Source: Candidatus Aegiribacteria sp. MLS_C
GTDB taxonomy: Bacteria > Fermentibacterota > Fermentibacteria > Fermentibacterales > JCC-6
Assembly: GCA_002030045.1 (NCBI GenBank)
Contig: LQBI01000002.1
Span: 62,001-126,000 of the forward strand
DNA length: 64,000 nucleotides
Direction of reading: 5' to 3'
Of the stretch, positions 50,484-60,547 are shown in pieces; the first letter of the stretch is position 1, and every line of letters begins with the position of its first letter. The notes under the pieces were generated by a model. That model was given only the letters and a program-made list of their open reading frames with translations. It did not search any database and was not told where the DNA came from. Position numbers and translations under genes: made by a program.

Positions 50484-51773
50484 CTACTCCCTGCCGCCGT
50501 CGAGGATTATCCCCCTGCCCCTGAAGAAAGCCCTGCAGCCCAGCTCCTCCTCTATGCGCAGGAGCTGATTGTACTTGGCGACCCTGTCGGTCCTGCTGGC
50601 GGAGCCGGTCTTTATCAGGTCGGTGTTCATCGCTACCGCCAGGTCGCTGATGAAAGTGTCCTCCGTCTCGCCGCTCCTGTGGCTCACGATAGCCTTCCAG
50701 CCGCTCCTCTGGGCCAGGTTGACGGTGTTCATGGTCTCGGTGACCGTACCGATCTGGTTGAGCTTTATGAGGATGGAGTTGGCCGAACCGTTTCCGACGG
50801 CCCTGGCCAGGCGGGTCTCGCTTGTCACCAGAAGATCGTCCCCTACTATCAGTATCCTGTGCCCCAGGGCAGAGGTCATCAGCTTCCATCCGTCCCAGTC
50901 GTCCTCAGCCAGTCCGTCCTCGATGCTGATTATGGGGTAGCCGTCCACCAGCCCTTTCCAGTATTCCACTATTGCCTCGGAGGTGAGGCCGTCCGGGGAG
51001 CATCCGTGCATGAAGTACCTGCCGTCGCGGTAGAACTCGCTGGCCGCCGGGTCCAGGGCGATGAAGACATCCCTGCCCGGTTCGTACCCCGCGTCGGACA
51101 CGCTCTCCATTATCAGGTCCAGAGCTGCTTCGTTGTCCGGCAGGTCGGGCGCCAGCCCCCCCTCATCGCCGACGGTGGTCGAGAGACCGACGGACGAGGC
51201 CCTGGCCCTCAGGGCATGGAAGACCTCGGTGCCCGCGCGGAGAGCTTCTCCGAAGGTATCGAATCCAGCGGGGACTATCATGAACTCCTGCAGGTCTATG
51301 GGGTTGGAGGCGTGCTTTCCGCCGTTGAGAATGTTCATGAAGGGGACCGGCAGGTTCCTGGCCGCAGGTCCACCGAGGTAGCTGTACAGTGGAAGTCCCA
51401 GATGGTCTGCCGCGGCCCGGGCCACGGCCATGGAGACCGCGAGCACGGCATTGGCCCCAAGCCTGGATTTGTTCGGTGTTCCGTCCAGACCTATCATGAC
51501 GCTGTCCACCGTCCACTGTTCAAGCGCGGATATACCGCATATCTCGGGGGCTATGACCGTCTCTACGTTCCTGACGGCTTCCAGGACTCCCTTTCCCATC
51601 CAGGCCCCGCCGCCGTCCCGAAGCTCCACCGCCTCGTGCTCACCGGTCGAGGCGCCGCTCGGGACCGCCGCCCTTCCCCAGCCGCCGTTAAGAAGTGTGA
51701 CATCGACCTCGACGGTCGGGGTGCCTCTTGAATCCAGTATCTGTCTGGCCCTTATCTCTACGATCTCCGGCAT
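50484..51773 (-). CDS. eno: Enolase
   Basis: The 429-aa glycolytic enzyme interconverts 2-phosphoglycerate and phosphoenolpyruvate. It begins [20 protein letters not shown] and includes the [15 protein letters not shown] loop, [14 protein letters not shown] and the [14 protein letters not shown] signature with the catalytic Lys. ATG 51773 is preceded by AAGGAAA. The extra 29 residues of the open frame to 51860 are not family-like. A perfect inverted repeat lies just upstream at 51799-51819. Confidence 0.97.
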   Translation of the reverse strand: MPEIVEIRARQILDSRGTPTVEVDVTLLNGGWGRAAVPSGASTGEHEAVELRDGGGAWMGKGVLEAVRNVETVIAPEICGISALEQWTVDSVMIGLDGTPNKSRLGANAVLAVSMAVARAAADHLGLPLYSYLGGPAARNLPVPFMNILNGGKHASNPIDLQEFMIVPAGFDTFGEALRAGTEVFHALRARASSVGLSTTVGDEGGLAPDLPDNEAALDLIMESVSDAGYEPGRDVFIALDPAASEFYRDGRYFMHGCSPDGLTSEAIVEYWKGLVDGYPIISIEDGLAEDDWDGWKLMTSALGHRILIVGDDLLVTSETRLARAVGNGSANSILIKLNQIGTVTETMNTVNLAQRSGWKAIVSHRSGETEDTFISDLAVAMNTDLIKTGSASRTDRVAKYNQLLRIEEELGCRAFFRGRGIILDGGRE

Positions 51774-51798
51774 GTCATTTCCTTTCTCTATTGTACCG

Positions 51799-51819
51799 CC
51801 CGGGAATATAAGTCCCGGG
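51799..51819. other. Inverted repeat upstream of eno
   Basis: CCCGGGA (51799-51805) and TCCCGGG (51813-51819) are perfect 7-bp arms around an AT-rich 7-base centre. On the minus strand TACAAT, a -10-like box, follows immediately. Operator or 5'-UTR hairpin are both possible. Confidence 0.4.
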
Positions 51820-51856
51820 GGCAGCATGACCATCATCCCGCAGGGTCTTTTCGGGA

Positions 51857-53848
51857 TCACAGATGGCTGAAGGACAGCTGATAGGTCGCTTTCGACAGAT
51901 AGTCGCTGATAATAGTCTCCGGTGTGGTGGTCTCCAGCACCGACAGGAAGATCCGTCCGATCTCGGGATCGAACTGGGTCCCGATGTTGTCGCTCATCTC
52001 CCTGACCGCGTATTCAAGACCGGGCGCTTTCCTGTAGACCCTGTCGGAGGTCATGGCGTCGAATCCATCGGCAGCTGACAGTATCCTGGCATGAAACGGT
52101 ATGTTGCTGCTGGAAAGACCTTCGGGGTATCCCCGCCCGTCATAACGCTCGTGATGGTACCTGACGGCATCAATGAAGCTGCCGAATGCGGTCACCGGTC
52201 TCAGGATGTTGTAGCCTACCTCGGGATGGGTGTTTATGATGTAGTATTCCTCCTCGTTCAGAGGCCCGGCTTTGTTCAGAATGCTCTCCGGAATGCCGAT
52301 CTTGCCTATGTCGTGGAGCAGGGCGGCGCTGTTGAGAAGGGATATGTCCCTGGTGGGCAGGTGCATCTGCGAAGCGATGCTTGTGGCGTAGGCAGCCACG
52401 TTCCTGGAGTGGTTGTGGGTGTAGGGGTCCTTTGCGTCAACCGCACCGGCCAGCGCGGCTATCGTCTGGATGTAGTTCCTCTCGTTGGTCTCGAACAGGT
52501 ACGCGTTGCTCAGGGCTGCGGCCGCGTGGCGAAGCAGGATGGGAATGTGTGACGAGGAGCCTATCGGGCTCAGCATTCCGCTCCAGTCGGCGAGGACTAT
52601 CATGCCCCGAAGAGAACCGAAATCCCCGAGGTCCAGGACCTGGACCGAGGGGGAGGAACTCCAGTCAGCACTGGCCGGACTGGCGAAGGAGTCCCTTGTG
52701 TTGCCCTCCAGGAAGAGTTCGAGGTCCCGACCTCCCACCCGCTTGGCAAGTTCCCTTCGGAAGCTCCCCTGAAGGGCGTCCTCGGGCATGTCCGACCGGA
52801 CCAGCATGTAGTTCAGAGGGTTCATGTCGGTGCCGCTGAGGAAGACTCCGAAAAGATCGAAGTCCAGTACGGAGCGGAGTCCGCGGCTTATGGTATCCAG
52901 GACCCTGGTGGTCTCCAGTGACGAGGAGAACTCGCCCGCCAGCAGGTTGGCGTTCTCCAGGTTCGTGGCCAGTACCCTCAGGTTCGAAGCCATCCTGTAG
53001 TTCATGAGCTGGTTGCCGGCCTGGGCCGCGAAGAGACCTATCAGCTTAAGGTCCCGGGAGGTGAACTCCACCGGTGTCTGGGACCTGGCCACAATGCAGG
53101 CTCCGATGTTCCCTTCCGAACTGGGCACGGGAACTCCCATCAGGGAGGTGACAGAGGAGGTGCCGGGCACGACCGGACCCCCCTCTCCGGTGTCGAGGAC
53201 GCCGCCGTCGATCTCCAGGGCCGCGCTCACCGCATTAATCCAGTCGTTCTCCGACAGCAGATCCTCGTTACCGGACCCGGCCGCTCTCTCCATGATCGGG
53301 GACCCCGGCTCCCTGCCCAGATATATCCTGGCCAGGTCTCCCCTGAAGGTCTTCCTGATGCTGTTCACCAGTCCCCCCAGGTAGGACTGAAGCGACTGCT
53401 CTGATATGTTGATGTTGACCGTGAGGTCGTAGAGGTCCTTCAGTTCAGGGGAGGGAAGGACCGACAGCTGCTTGTCCCGGACCTCCAGGGCCATCTCCAC
53501 CATCCTCTTCAGCTCCGTCATCTTGAAGGGTTTCGTGACGAAGTCGAAGGCCCCGCGCTGTATGGCGTCCTTTGCCAGATCTATGGTGCCGTGACCGGTG
53601 ATGAGGATCACCAGCGTATCAGGGAAACGCCTCCTGACTATGGAGGCCAGCTCGAGACCGTTGATGTCTGGCATCATGATATCGCTGAGTATGAGGCTGA
53701 AGGAGGTCTCGCTCATCAGCTCCAGGGCTTCGGAGCCGTTCCCGGCCTCCACCACTACGTAGTCCTGCAGCTCGAGGAATTCGCGGCAGATACCGCGGAC
53801 GGTCTCCTCGTCGTCCACCACCAGTATGCGGGGTCTGCCGCCGGTCAT
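51857..53848 (-). CDS. Response regulator with GAF region and HD-GYP phosphodiesterase
   Basis: The 663-aa protein has a receiver domain (ILVVDDEE, phospho-Asp in [13 protein letters not shown]), one or two GAF-like sensor domains (about residues 150-450) and a C-terminal HD-GYP domain with [26 protein letters not shown] and [11 protein letters not shown], so all metal ligands are present. It should hydrolyse cyclic di-GMP (or cGAMP) under phosphorylation control. ATG 53848 overlaps the stop of the sigma-54 regulator upstream by four bases. No histidine kinase is adjacent. Confidence 0.95.
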   Translation of the reverse strand: MTGGRPRILVVDDEETVRGICREFLELQDYVVVEAGNGSEALELMSETSFSLILSDIMMPDINGLELASIVRRRFPDTLVILITGHGTIDLAKDAIQRGAFDFVTKPFKMTELKRMVEMALEVRDKQLSVLPSPELKDLYDLTVNINISEQSLQSYLGGLVNSIRKTFRGDLARIYLGREPGSPIMERAAGSGNEDLLSENDWINAVSAALEIDGGVLDTGEGGPVVPGTSSVTSLMGVPVPSSEGNIGACIVARSQTPVEFTSRDLKLIGLFAAQAGNQLMNYRMASNLRVLATNLENANLLAGEFSSSLETTRVLDTISRGLRSVLDFDLFGVFLSGTDMNPLNYMLVRSDMPEDALQGSFRRELAKRVGGRDLELFLEGNTRDSFASPASADWSSSPSVQVLDLGDFGSLRGMIVLADWSGMLSPIGSSSHIPILLRHAAAALSNAYLFETNERNYIQTIAALAGAVDAKDPYTHNHSRNVAAYATSIASQMHLPTRDISLLNSAALLHDIGKIGIPESILNKAGPLNEEEYYIINTHPEVGYNILRPVTAFGSFIDAVRYHHERYDGRGYPEGLSSSNIPFHARILSAADGFDAMTSDRVYRKAPGLEYAVREMSDNIGTQFDPEIGRIFLSVLETTTPETIISDYLSKATYQLSFSHL

Positions 53849-55221
53849 GTTTTCCTGCCCGTTTCAGCCGTTATTCCGAGGTTTCCCATGCGGGCCAGCA
53901 GGGTCGTACGCTTGAGACCCAGCAGCCTGGCGGCATGGGTCTTGTTGCCACCGCTCTTCTTCAGAGCATCTAGGATATAGTGTTTCTCTATGTTTTTCAA
54001 CAGTGTGTCAAGACCGACGCCTTCGGGTCCGGGGCGCAACGACTCGGGTTCCTGCCTGTCCAACCGTATCCTGACGGGAAGGTCCTCCGGCTCTATGATG
54101 CCGTCCTCGCAGAGGACCCATGCCCTCTCCATGGTGTTCTCAAGTTCCCTGACGTTGCCCGGCCAGGGATAGGAGAGGAGCATCGAGACCGTATCGGGAC
54201 CCAGAACGCACGTGCTCCGGTTCTCGTGGCCGGTGAGCCTGGCCAGGAAGTACTCGGCAAGGGGAAGTATGTCATCGGTCCTCTGCCTCAGGGGAGGTAT
54301 GTGGACCTCAATGACGTTCAGCCTGTAGTAGAGGTCCTCCCTGAACTCGTTCCTGCCCATCGCGTCTTCAAGGTTCATGTTGGTGGCGGCTATGAGCCTC
54401 ACGTCCGTTTTGAGGACCTTCGGGCTGCCCACGGGAGAGAACTCCCCGTCCTGCAGTACTCGAAGCAGCTTGACCTGCATCGCCATGCTCATATTGCCGA
54501 CTTCGTCGAGGAAGAGGGTTCCGCCGTCGGCCACCTGGAACCTGCCGTGGGTAGTTGCAGTGGCGCCGGTGAAGGCTCCCTTCACATGGCCGAACAGCTC
54601 GCTCTCCAGCAGTCCCTCCGGAAGGGCACCGGAGTTCACCGACACGAAGGGCTGGGTAGCCCTGAGGGAGTTGCTGTGGACCGCTCTTGCCACCAGCTCC
54701 TTGCCCGTTCCGCTCTCCCCCGTGATCAGGATGGTGCTGTCGGTCTTCGCCACCTTGTTCACCAGTTCGAAGACCTGTTCCATGATGCGGCTCTGGTAGA
54801 TTATCTTCCTGGTGACCCTGTCCCGGGTCCTGCCCATGGAAGTGTGAAGGGCCCTGCCCACGGCGGAGATTACGGTGCTTGCAGTGAAAGGCTTGGGAAT
54901 GTAATCCACGGCGCCCATGCGAAGAGCTGTCTTGGTGCTCTCGATCGTGGCGAAACCGGTGATGACTATCACCGGCGTGAAGGGGTACTTCTTGCCCGTT
55001 ATCTCCAGGACCTCGAGACCGGAGGCATCGGGCAGCCGGACGTCGGTTATCAGGAGGTCGTAACCTGACCGCCTCCTGAGCTTCCGCAGGCCATCCTCCG
55101 CACTGTCCGCCGTGTCGCACTGGTAACCTGAAAGCTGCAGGGTCTCGCTGAGGAGGGCGGTTATCTCCTTCTCGTCGTCTATTACCAGGATCCGGCTTTT
55201 CTTGCTATTATTACCGTTCAT
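53845..55221 (-). CDS. Sigma-54-dependent response regulator (NtrC family)
   Basis: The 458-aa protein has a receiver (ILVIDDEK, phospho-Asp in LLITDVRLPD), a AAA+ domain with GESGTGKE, the sigma-54 contact loop GAFTGA, Walker B LFLDEVGNM and the R-finger region, then a Fis-type HTH (THAARLLGLKRTTLLARM). It activates sigma-54 promoters when phosphorylated. I chose ATG 55221. ATG 55242 adds seven residues but has no better ribosome-binding site. It is co-translated with the HD-GYP regulator and diverges from the M23 gene. Confidence 0.95.
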   Translation of the reverse strand: MNGNNSKKSRILVIDDEKEITALLSETLQLSGYQCDTADSAEDGLRKLRRRSGYDLLITDVRLPDASGLEVLEITGKKYPFTPVIVITGFATIESTKTALRMGAVDYIPKPFTASTVISAVGRALHTSMGRTRDRVTRKIIYQSRIMEQVFELVNKVAKTDSTILITGESGTGKELVARAVHSNSLRATQPFVSVNSGALPEGLLESELFGHVKGAFTGATATTHGRFQVADGGTLFLDEVGNMSMAMQVKLLRVLQDGEFSPVGSPKVLKTDVRLIAATNMNLEDAMGRNEFREDLYYRLNVIEVHIPPLRQRTDDILPLAEYFLARLTGHENRSTCVLGPDTVSMLLSYPWPGNVRELENTMERAWVLCEDGIIEPEDLPVRIRLDRQEPESLRPGPEGVGLDTLLKNIEKHYILDALKKSGGNKTHAARLLGLKRTTLLARMGNLGITAETGRKT

Positions 55222-55262
55222 GATACTTGTATGGTAACACATTCCCGGTGGTTGTCAACATT

Positions 55263-56408
55263 TTGACGAATAGAAGAACGAGACCCTCCTCCGTCCGGAC
55301 GTCGGCATTCCTCGCGGTGAGCATTACTGCGGTGCTGGCCTGCGGAGAGGGCCCGGAAGAGGGTGAGATCGTAATCCGTGCGGAAGACCTTTACATGGCT
55401 GAAGGCCCGGAGGAAGACGACAGCCTTGCGCCTTTGGCTTACACCCCGGCCTCGGACAGCCTGTCGGCCATTCAGCCCGCAGAGCCCTCGTTTCCGCCCA
55501 CCGACAGCTCAGAGGTGGATACAGCGGCCGCCGATAGATCGGCCGTCGATAGTTCGGCCGCCGATAGTTCGGCCGCCGACTCCTCCGGGGTTGAGATATG
55601 CCCCTGGACCCGAATAGCGGTGGAGATCAACGGATCAATATACGGAAGCCTGGCGGGACTGACCGTGGAGCCTGACATACTCGGAGCGCACGTGGTCAGG
55701 TGCATGTGCTGGGACCTCGATCCCTGGAGAGGAGTTAGCGCCGGGGACTCACTGTACCTCCTGGTCGGTGAGACCGGCAGGGAGAACAGGGTGGTGGCCC
55801 TGCGGTACGTCCCGGTGCCGGGCAGCCCCAACCATCCGTTCTCGGTCTACAGCTTCCGCATGACCGGCGACAACTTTCCTTCGCACTACTACTCCGACGG
55901 GACGGAGGTGATGAAACTCCTGAGCACGATGCCGGTGAGCACCTTCGAGGAGATGACGGGTCCCTACGGCGAACCCAGGGGAGACCATACACACTCCGGC
56001 GTCGATTTCAAGGCGCCCCTGGGGACGACGGTGCGGACATGCAGAGGCGGGACCGTTACTCGGCTGAACTGGAACCCCGAATACAACGGCAACTGCGTGG
56101 AGATAGACATCGGGGCAGGCTACAGAGAGATATTCCTGCATCTGGAATCTGTGGACGGAGGAATAACGGTCGGCTCCGTGCTGGCAAGGGGAGACCGGGT
56201 GGGGACGGTGGGAAGTACCGGCGTTACCTCAACCGCTCCTCATATCCATTACCAGATCAACGATGAGCGGGGAAATCCCATCGATCCCTACCTCTTCTTC
56301 GGCTCCCGCAGGAGAAACCTGCCCCAGGGGGACATGGCGGTATTCACCGCTTTCAGGGAAAGCTGTGACTGCTGGCTGTCGCCCGGTACCGCTGCCGGTG
56401 CTCGATGA
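55263..56408 (+). CDS. M23 (LytM-type) peptidase lipoprotein
   Basis: The 381-aa protein has an Arg-rich N-terminus and a lipobox LAC (lipidated Cys near residue 27), a Ser/Asp/Ala-rich linker with 15-bp repeats, a beta-rich middle, and a C-terminal M23 domain with metal ligands in GDHTHSGVDF (HxxxD) and the HxH of PHIHYQ. It should cut peptidoglycan cross-links or activate an amidase. The start is uncertain: TTG 55263 gives a normal lipoprotein signal, GTG 55248 and TTG 55227 are alternatives. It diverges from the sigma-54 regulator. Confidence 0.88.
   Translation: MTNRRTRPSSVRTSAFLAVSITAVLACGEGPEEGEIVIRAEDLYMAEGPEEDDSLAPLAYTPASDSLSAIQPAEPSFPPTDSSEVDTAAADRSAVDSSAADSSAADSSGVEICPWTRIAVEINGSIYGSLAGLTVEPDILGAHVVRCMCWDLDPWRGVSAGDSLYLLVGETGRENRVVALRYVPVPGSPNHPFSVYSFRMTGDNFPSHYYSDGTEVMKLLSTMPVSTFEEMTGPYGEPRGDHTHSGVDFKAPLGTTVRTCRGGTVTRLNWNPEYNGNCVEIDIGAGYREIFLHLESVDGGITVGSVLARGDRVGTVGSTGVTSTAPHIHYQINDERGNPIDPYLFFGSRRRNLPQGDMAVFTAFRESCDCWLSPGTAAGAR
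55527..55580 (+). repeat. 15-bp tandem repeat encoding an Ala-Asp-Ser linker
   Basis: Three near-perfect copies (55527-55541, 55542-55556, 55557-55571) and a partial fourth encode a flexible AADSS-type linker in the M23 lipoprotein. Each unit is five codons long, so copy number can change without frameshift. Confidence 0.8.
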
Positions 56409-56494
56409 CATATCTGTGGATGTATATTATGAACCGGTATGACAAAATGACACAGTTATCCCCTTCAGAGTGACCCCGACCTTTCAGGAGAGAA

Positions 56495-58198
56495 ATGGCA
56501 GCAATACTTGGAATCAACTGCTACAAGCACGACAGCTCCGCCGCGCTGGTGATGGACGGGGAAGTGGTAGCCGCCGCGGAGGAGGAGAGGTTCCGTAGGA
56601 TCAAGCATTTCTCCGGCTATCCGGAGAAAGCGGTGGAGTACGTTCTCGAGGAGGCCTCGCTGGACCCGTCCCGTGTCGATCGAATAGCCTTCTACATGCT
56701 CCCGGGCCTGGTCATGCGCGAGAACCTGGCCCACAGCAGGTACTACCTCTTCAGGCAGGGGGGGCTGTCATTCCTCCTCTCTCAGCTGAACGGCGCCAGG
56801 AAGATGGGGGCAATAGGCGGTACGGTGAGACAGCACCTCGGTCCGGGAATGACCGCCCCTGTGAGCTTCGTGGAGCACCACAGGGCCCACGTGGAGTCAG
56901 CGCTTCTCTGCTCCGGTCTGCAGCGTGCCGCGATACTCACCATGGACGGAGTGGGAGAGAGGGACACCGGACTGCTGGCCAGCCACGACGGGAAGAGGCT
57001 CAGGGTTCACGCCCGTTCCCGGTTCCCCGACTCACCCGGGATCTACTACAGTGCCGTGACCCGGTACCTGGGCTTCAAGCCGGACAACGACGAGTACAAG
57101 GTGATGGGCCTTTCCAGCTATGGTTCGCCCCGGTACCTGGACCTCTTCAGGAGGATCATAGGGTCCGGGAACGGCAGTATCAGGGTTGATACCGGTCTCC
57201 TGGACATCCACATGGGAGTCCATCACTCCAGTTTCAGACCGGAGGTCATATCCGTCATCGGGCCTCCGAGGAAGCCCGGCGAAGCCATCACGGAAAACCA
57301 CCAGGACATAGCGGCATCGGCGCAGAGGGCACTGGAGGAGGTCGGCCTGGCCCTGGCCCGTCATCTCAGGCAGGTTTCAGGCGAGGAGGACCTGGTCATA
57401 TCGGGCGGCGTGGGTCTGAACTGCGTCATGAACGGGCTAATCGAGAGGGAATCCGGGTTCCGCAGTGTTTATCCCATGCCGGCGTCCCACGATGCGGGAA
57501 CCTCTCTGGGGGCGGCTCTGCACGTGCACAAGGAACTCCTCCCGGAAGTGCCGCTGGTCGTCCCTCCTGGAATGTACCTCGGCCCTTCGTACACAGAGGA
57601 GGCCATCCTGAGTGACCTCTCGATGGCGAAGCTCTCATGGGAGAGGCCCGAGGACCTGGCCGGGACAGCGGCGCGGTTGATAGCCGACGGATGGATAGTG
57701 GCGCTGTTCAACGGCAGGATGGAATTCGGTCCGAGGGCCCTCGGGAACAGGTCTATACTTGCCGACCCCCGAAGGGCGGATATGAAGGACATCCTGAACA
57801 GCGTGGTGAAACACAGGGAATCCTTCCGCCCCTTCTGTCCCAGCTGCCTGGTGGAGGAGGCGGGGAACTATTTCCGGGACTGTACCGTCGCTCCATACAT
57901 GATAAAGACCTATTCGGTAATCGAGGAGAGGAAAGCCGACATCCCGTCGGTGACGCATGTGGACGGAACCGCCAGGGTGCAGACCGTCAGCAGGGAATCC
58001 AACCCCTTCTTCTACGATGTCATCGACGGTTTCCGCGAGATCACCGGGGTGCCCGTGGTGCTGAACACATCCTTCAACATTCGCGGGGAGCCTATCGTCG
58101 CCACACCGATAGACGCCGTGAGGTGTTTCTACGGCACGGGGATAGACGCGCTGGTGATCCCTCCCTTCCTGCTCAGGAAGGAGGCGGCCGGCGAATGA
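56495..58198 (+). CDS. NodU/CmcH-family carbamoyltransferase
   Basis: The 567-aa enzyme transfers a carbamoyl group to a sugar or secondary metabolite. The N-terminal Kae1/TsaD-like domain begins AAILGINCYKHDSSAAL and has VEHHRAHVES with the metal-binding His. The C-terminal YrdC-like region has MEFGPRALGNRSILADPR and NTSFNIRGEPIV. CAGGAGAG precedes ATG 56495. In this window a carbamoylated envelope or exported sugar is plausible. Its stop overlaps the start of a sigma-54 activator by four bases, an uncommon pairing. Confidence 0.93.
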   Translation: MAAILGINCYKHDSSAALVMDGEVVAAAEEERFRRIKHFSGYPEKAVEYVLEEASLDPSRVDRIAFYMLPGLVMRENLAHSRYYLFRQGGLSFLLSQLNGARKMGAIGGTVRQHLGPGMTAPVSFVEHHRAHVESALLCSGLQRAAILTMDGVGERDTGLLASHDGKRLRVHARSRFPDSPGIYYSAVTRYLGFKPDNDEYKVMGLSSYGSPRYLDLFRRIIGSGNGSIRVDTGLLDIHMGVHHSSFRPEVISVIGPPRKPGEAITENHQDIAASAQRALEEVGLALARHLRQVSGEEDLVISGGVGLNCVMNGLIERESGFRSVYPMPASHDAGTSLGAALHVHKELLPEVPLVVPPGMYLGPSYTEEAILSDLSMAKLSWERPEDLAGTAARLIADGWIVALFNGRMEFGPRALGNRSILADPRRADMKDILNSVVKHRESFRPFCPSCLVEEAGNYFRDCTVAPYMIKTYSVIEERKADIPSVTHVDGTARVQTVSRESNPFFYDVIDGFREITGVPVVLNTSFNIRGEPIVATPIDAVRCFYGTGIDALVIPPFLLRKEAAGE

Positions 58199-59544
58199 TA
58201 ACGGCTCTGGGAAGAGGAACGCTGCTGATCGCCGATGAGGACGCTGAGAGGGCTCACAGGATAAGGAACACCGTATCATCGCTTGGCTACAGCGTGACGG
58301 TCCTTTCAAGCGCCAGGCAGACCCTCAGGAGGATCAGGAAGCGTTCGGTGAACGCCGTCATGATCTCTGCCTCAGTGGACGACATGCATATATCAGGTTT
58401 TCTGGAGACACTGAGGAGGGCGAACCTGGCCACCGGGATCGTCGTCTACGGGAGGACGGTAAGCGCGGAGGACGCCATCTCCTGGATGAAGTCCGGAGCG
58501 GCGGACATAGTGCTGGACCCGGAGGACCAGGAAGCGATGAAGTCGGCTATACAGAGGGCCTTTTCCTTCTCCATCAGTTCCCGCGAGAGGAAGGCTTCCC
58601 AGGATTCCGCCCCCGGAAGTGATGTCCCCCAGCTTCTTTACCGCAGCAAAGCCATGGGAGAGGTTGTCACCAGGGCACGCAGAGTAGCACCGCTGAAGGC
58701 CACGGTACTCATCACCGGAGAGAGCGGTACCGGCAAAGATGTCCTGGCCAAACAGATACATGCTCTGAGCGGCAGGGCGGGGTCATTTGTGGCCCTGAAC
58801 TGCGCCGCCATACCGACCACGCTGCTGGAGGACGAGCTCTTCGGCCACGAGAGGGGAGCCTACACCGGCGCCGAGAGTTCCAGGGAGGGGAAATTCGAGG
58901 CGGCGGACAGGGGGACTCTTCTCCTTGACGAGATAGGCGAGATACCGCCGGATATCCAGGTGAAACTGCTCAGGATACTCGAGGAAAACCTGGTGACGAG
59001 ACTGGGGGGGAACCGGCCGCGCCCGGTGGACGTCAGGCTAATCGCAGCCACGAACAGTGACCTCAAGGCGGAGGTCAAGAGAGGCTCCTTCCGGGAGGAC
59101 CTCTACTACAGGCTCAAGGTGGTGGAGATACAGCTTCCGCCCCTGAGGGCGAGGAAGACCGATATCCCTATGCTGGCCATGTCCTTCCTTCGTGAATCCG
59201 CAGAGAAGCATGGCCTGCCCATGCCGGAACTGACCCAGGACGCACTGGAGCGCCTGGTGAGCTACAACTGGCCCGGCAACGTCAGGCAGCTGAGGAACCT
59301 GATGGAGAGCATGCTCATAATATCAGGAGGCACAATCGATACCGGCGAACTGCCGGAGGAGATGGCGGGAATTCAATCAGGCAGCGGTTCCGAAATGAGG
59401 GTGGAGCTTCCGGTACCTCTGGAGGAACTGGAGAGGCAGGCCATAAAGAAGACCCTGGACCTGGCGGGGGGCAACCGGACCAGGGCGGCGGAGATGCTGG
59501 GAATAGGCCGGAGGACCCTCCAGAGGAAGCTCAAGGAGATGTGA
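58195..59544 (+). CDS. Sigma-54 activator with degenerate receiver domain
   Basis: The 449-aa protein has an N-terminal receiver-like domain that keeps the acidic pair (LLIADED) but has [10 protein letters not shown] where the phospho-Asp would be, so it probably is not phosphorylated in the usual way. The AAA+ domain is intact: [14 protein letters not shown] contact loop (Tyr variant), [10 protein letters not shown] and [10 protein letters not shown] Fis-type HTH follows ([18 protein letters not shown]). It is coupled to the carbamoyltransferase by ATGA overlap. The open frame to 57637 lies inside that gene. Confidence 0.92.
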   Translation: MITALGRGTLLIADEDAERAHRIRNTVSSLGYSVTVLSSARQTLRRIRKRSVNAVMISASVDDMHISGFLETLRRANLATGIVVYGRTVSAEDAISWMKSGAADIVLDPEDQEAMKSAIQRAFSFSISSRERKASQDSAPGSDVPQLLYRSKAMGEVVTRARRVAPLKATVLITGESGTGKDVLAKQIHALSGRAGSFVALNCAAIPTTLLEDELFGHERGAYTGAESSREGKFEAADRGTLLLDEIGEIPPDIQVKLLRILEENLVTRLGGNRPRPVDVRLIAATNSDLKAEVKRGSFREDLYYRLKVVEIQLPPLRARKTDIPMLAMSFLRESAEKHGLPMPELTQDALERLVSYNWPGNVRQLRNLMESMLIISGGTIDTGELPEEMAGIQSGSGSEMRVELPVPLEELERQAIKKTLDLAGGNRTRAAEMLGIGRRTLQRKLKEM

Positions 59545-59545
59545 C

Positions 59546-59565
59546 CGGTCCTGTGCGTAGGACCG
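59546..59565 (+). other. Hairpin between the sigma-54 activator and hflK
   Basis: CGGTCCT (59546-59552) and AGGACCG (59559-59565) form a perfect 7-bp stem with a 6-base loop. No T-run follows. It could be an attenuator, an RNA-processing site or a weak terminator. Confidence 0.3.
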
Positions 59566-59587
59566 CTGACAGGAAGGGAAGGATTAG

Positions 59588-60547
59588 ATGAGAGTCATCA
59601 GGAGCGGACCCTGGGTACCCGGAAAGGTTAAATGGGGGCTCCTGGCCCTGGTTGTGGTCCTGTGGTTCCTGCTGGGAGGACCCTTCTACATCGTAGATCC
59701 GGAGGAGGCGGGAGTGGTGCTGACCTTCGGAAGGCACACCGCGACCACAGAGCCGGGTTTCCACTTCAAGTGGCCCTGGCCGGTGCAGACGGTGTACAAA
59801 CCGCCGATAAACGTGGTACAGAGGATCGAGATAGGGTTCAGGACCGTGACGGAGGATCCGCCGACCTACATCAGTTTCACCAACGACAGGGACATGCTGA
59901 CCGAGGCCCAGATGCTGACGGGTGACGAGAACATCATCAACGTTGCCATGATAATGCAGTACAGGATCAGCGACCCTGTGGCCTACCTGTTCAACGTACG
60001 GGACCAGGAGGGGACCCTCAAGGACATCGCCGAGGCCAGCACCAGGCTGGTGGTGGGCGACAACGCCATCGACGCGGTGCTGACCACGGGAAAGCTTGAG
60101 ATACAGACGCGGATCATGGACTTGATACAGGAGATATCCGACCAGTACGGGATGGGCGTCAAAGTAGTGGCGGTCCAGCTCATGGACGTGCAGCCTCCCG
60201 CTCCGGTCTTCGCTGCGTTCAAGGACGTTGCTACCGCGAGGGAGGACATGCAGGCCTACATCAATGAGGCCGAGAGCTACAGGAACCAGCAGATACCCGA
60301 GGCGAGGGCGGATTCCGTGGAGATGGTTAACTCCGCCCTCGGCTACAGCGCCGTAAGGGTCAACACGGCGATCGGCGAGGCGGGGAGGTTCACGGCGGTT
60401 GCCGAGGAGTACAGGAAGAGCCCGGAGGTGACGGCGACAAGGCTCCACCTGGAGACCATAGCCAATCTGCTCGAGACGGTGGAAGTGCTGGTGGTGGACG
60501 AGACCGCAGGCGCTCTCACCCATTACGACCTTGGAGGTTCGGAATGA
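59588..60547 (+). CDS. hflK: HflK (SPFH protein, FtsH modulator)
   Basis: The 319-aa protein has one N-terminal membrane helix (LLALVVVLWFLLGG) and an SPFH/band-7 domain beginning YIVDPEEAGVVLTFGRH, followed by a long helical region (REDMQAYINEAESYRNQ) and the QIPEARA segment typical of HflK. With HflC it forms the periplasmic cage around FtsH protease. GGAAGGATT precedes ATG 59588, and it overlaps hflC by four bases. No ftsH is in the window. Confidence 0.94.
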   Translation: MRVIRSGPWVPGKVKWGLLALVVVLWFLLGGPFYIVDPEEAGVVLTFGRHTATTEPGFHFKWPWPVQTVYKPPINVVQRIEIGFRTVTEDPPTYISFTNDRDMLTEAQMLTGDENIINVAMIMQYRISDPVAYLFNVRDQEGTLKDIAEASTRLVVGDNAIDAVLTTGKLEIQTRIMDLIQEISDQYGMGVKVVAVQLMDVQPPAPVFAAFKDVATAREDMQAYINEAESYRNQQIPEARADSVEMVNSALGYSAVRVNTAIGEAGRFTAVAEEYRKSPEVTATRLHLETIANLLETVEVLVVDETAGALTHYDLGGSE

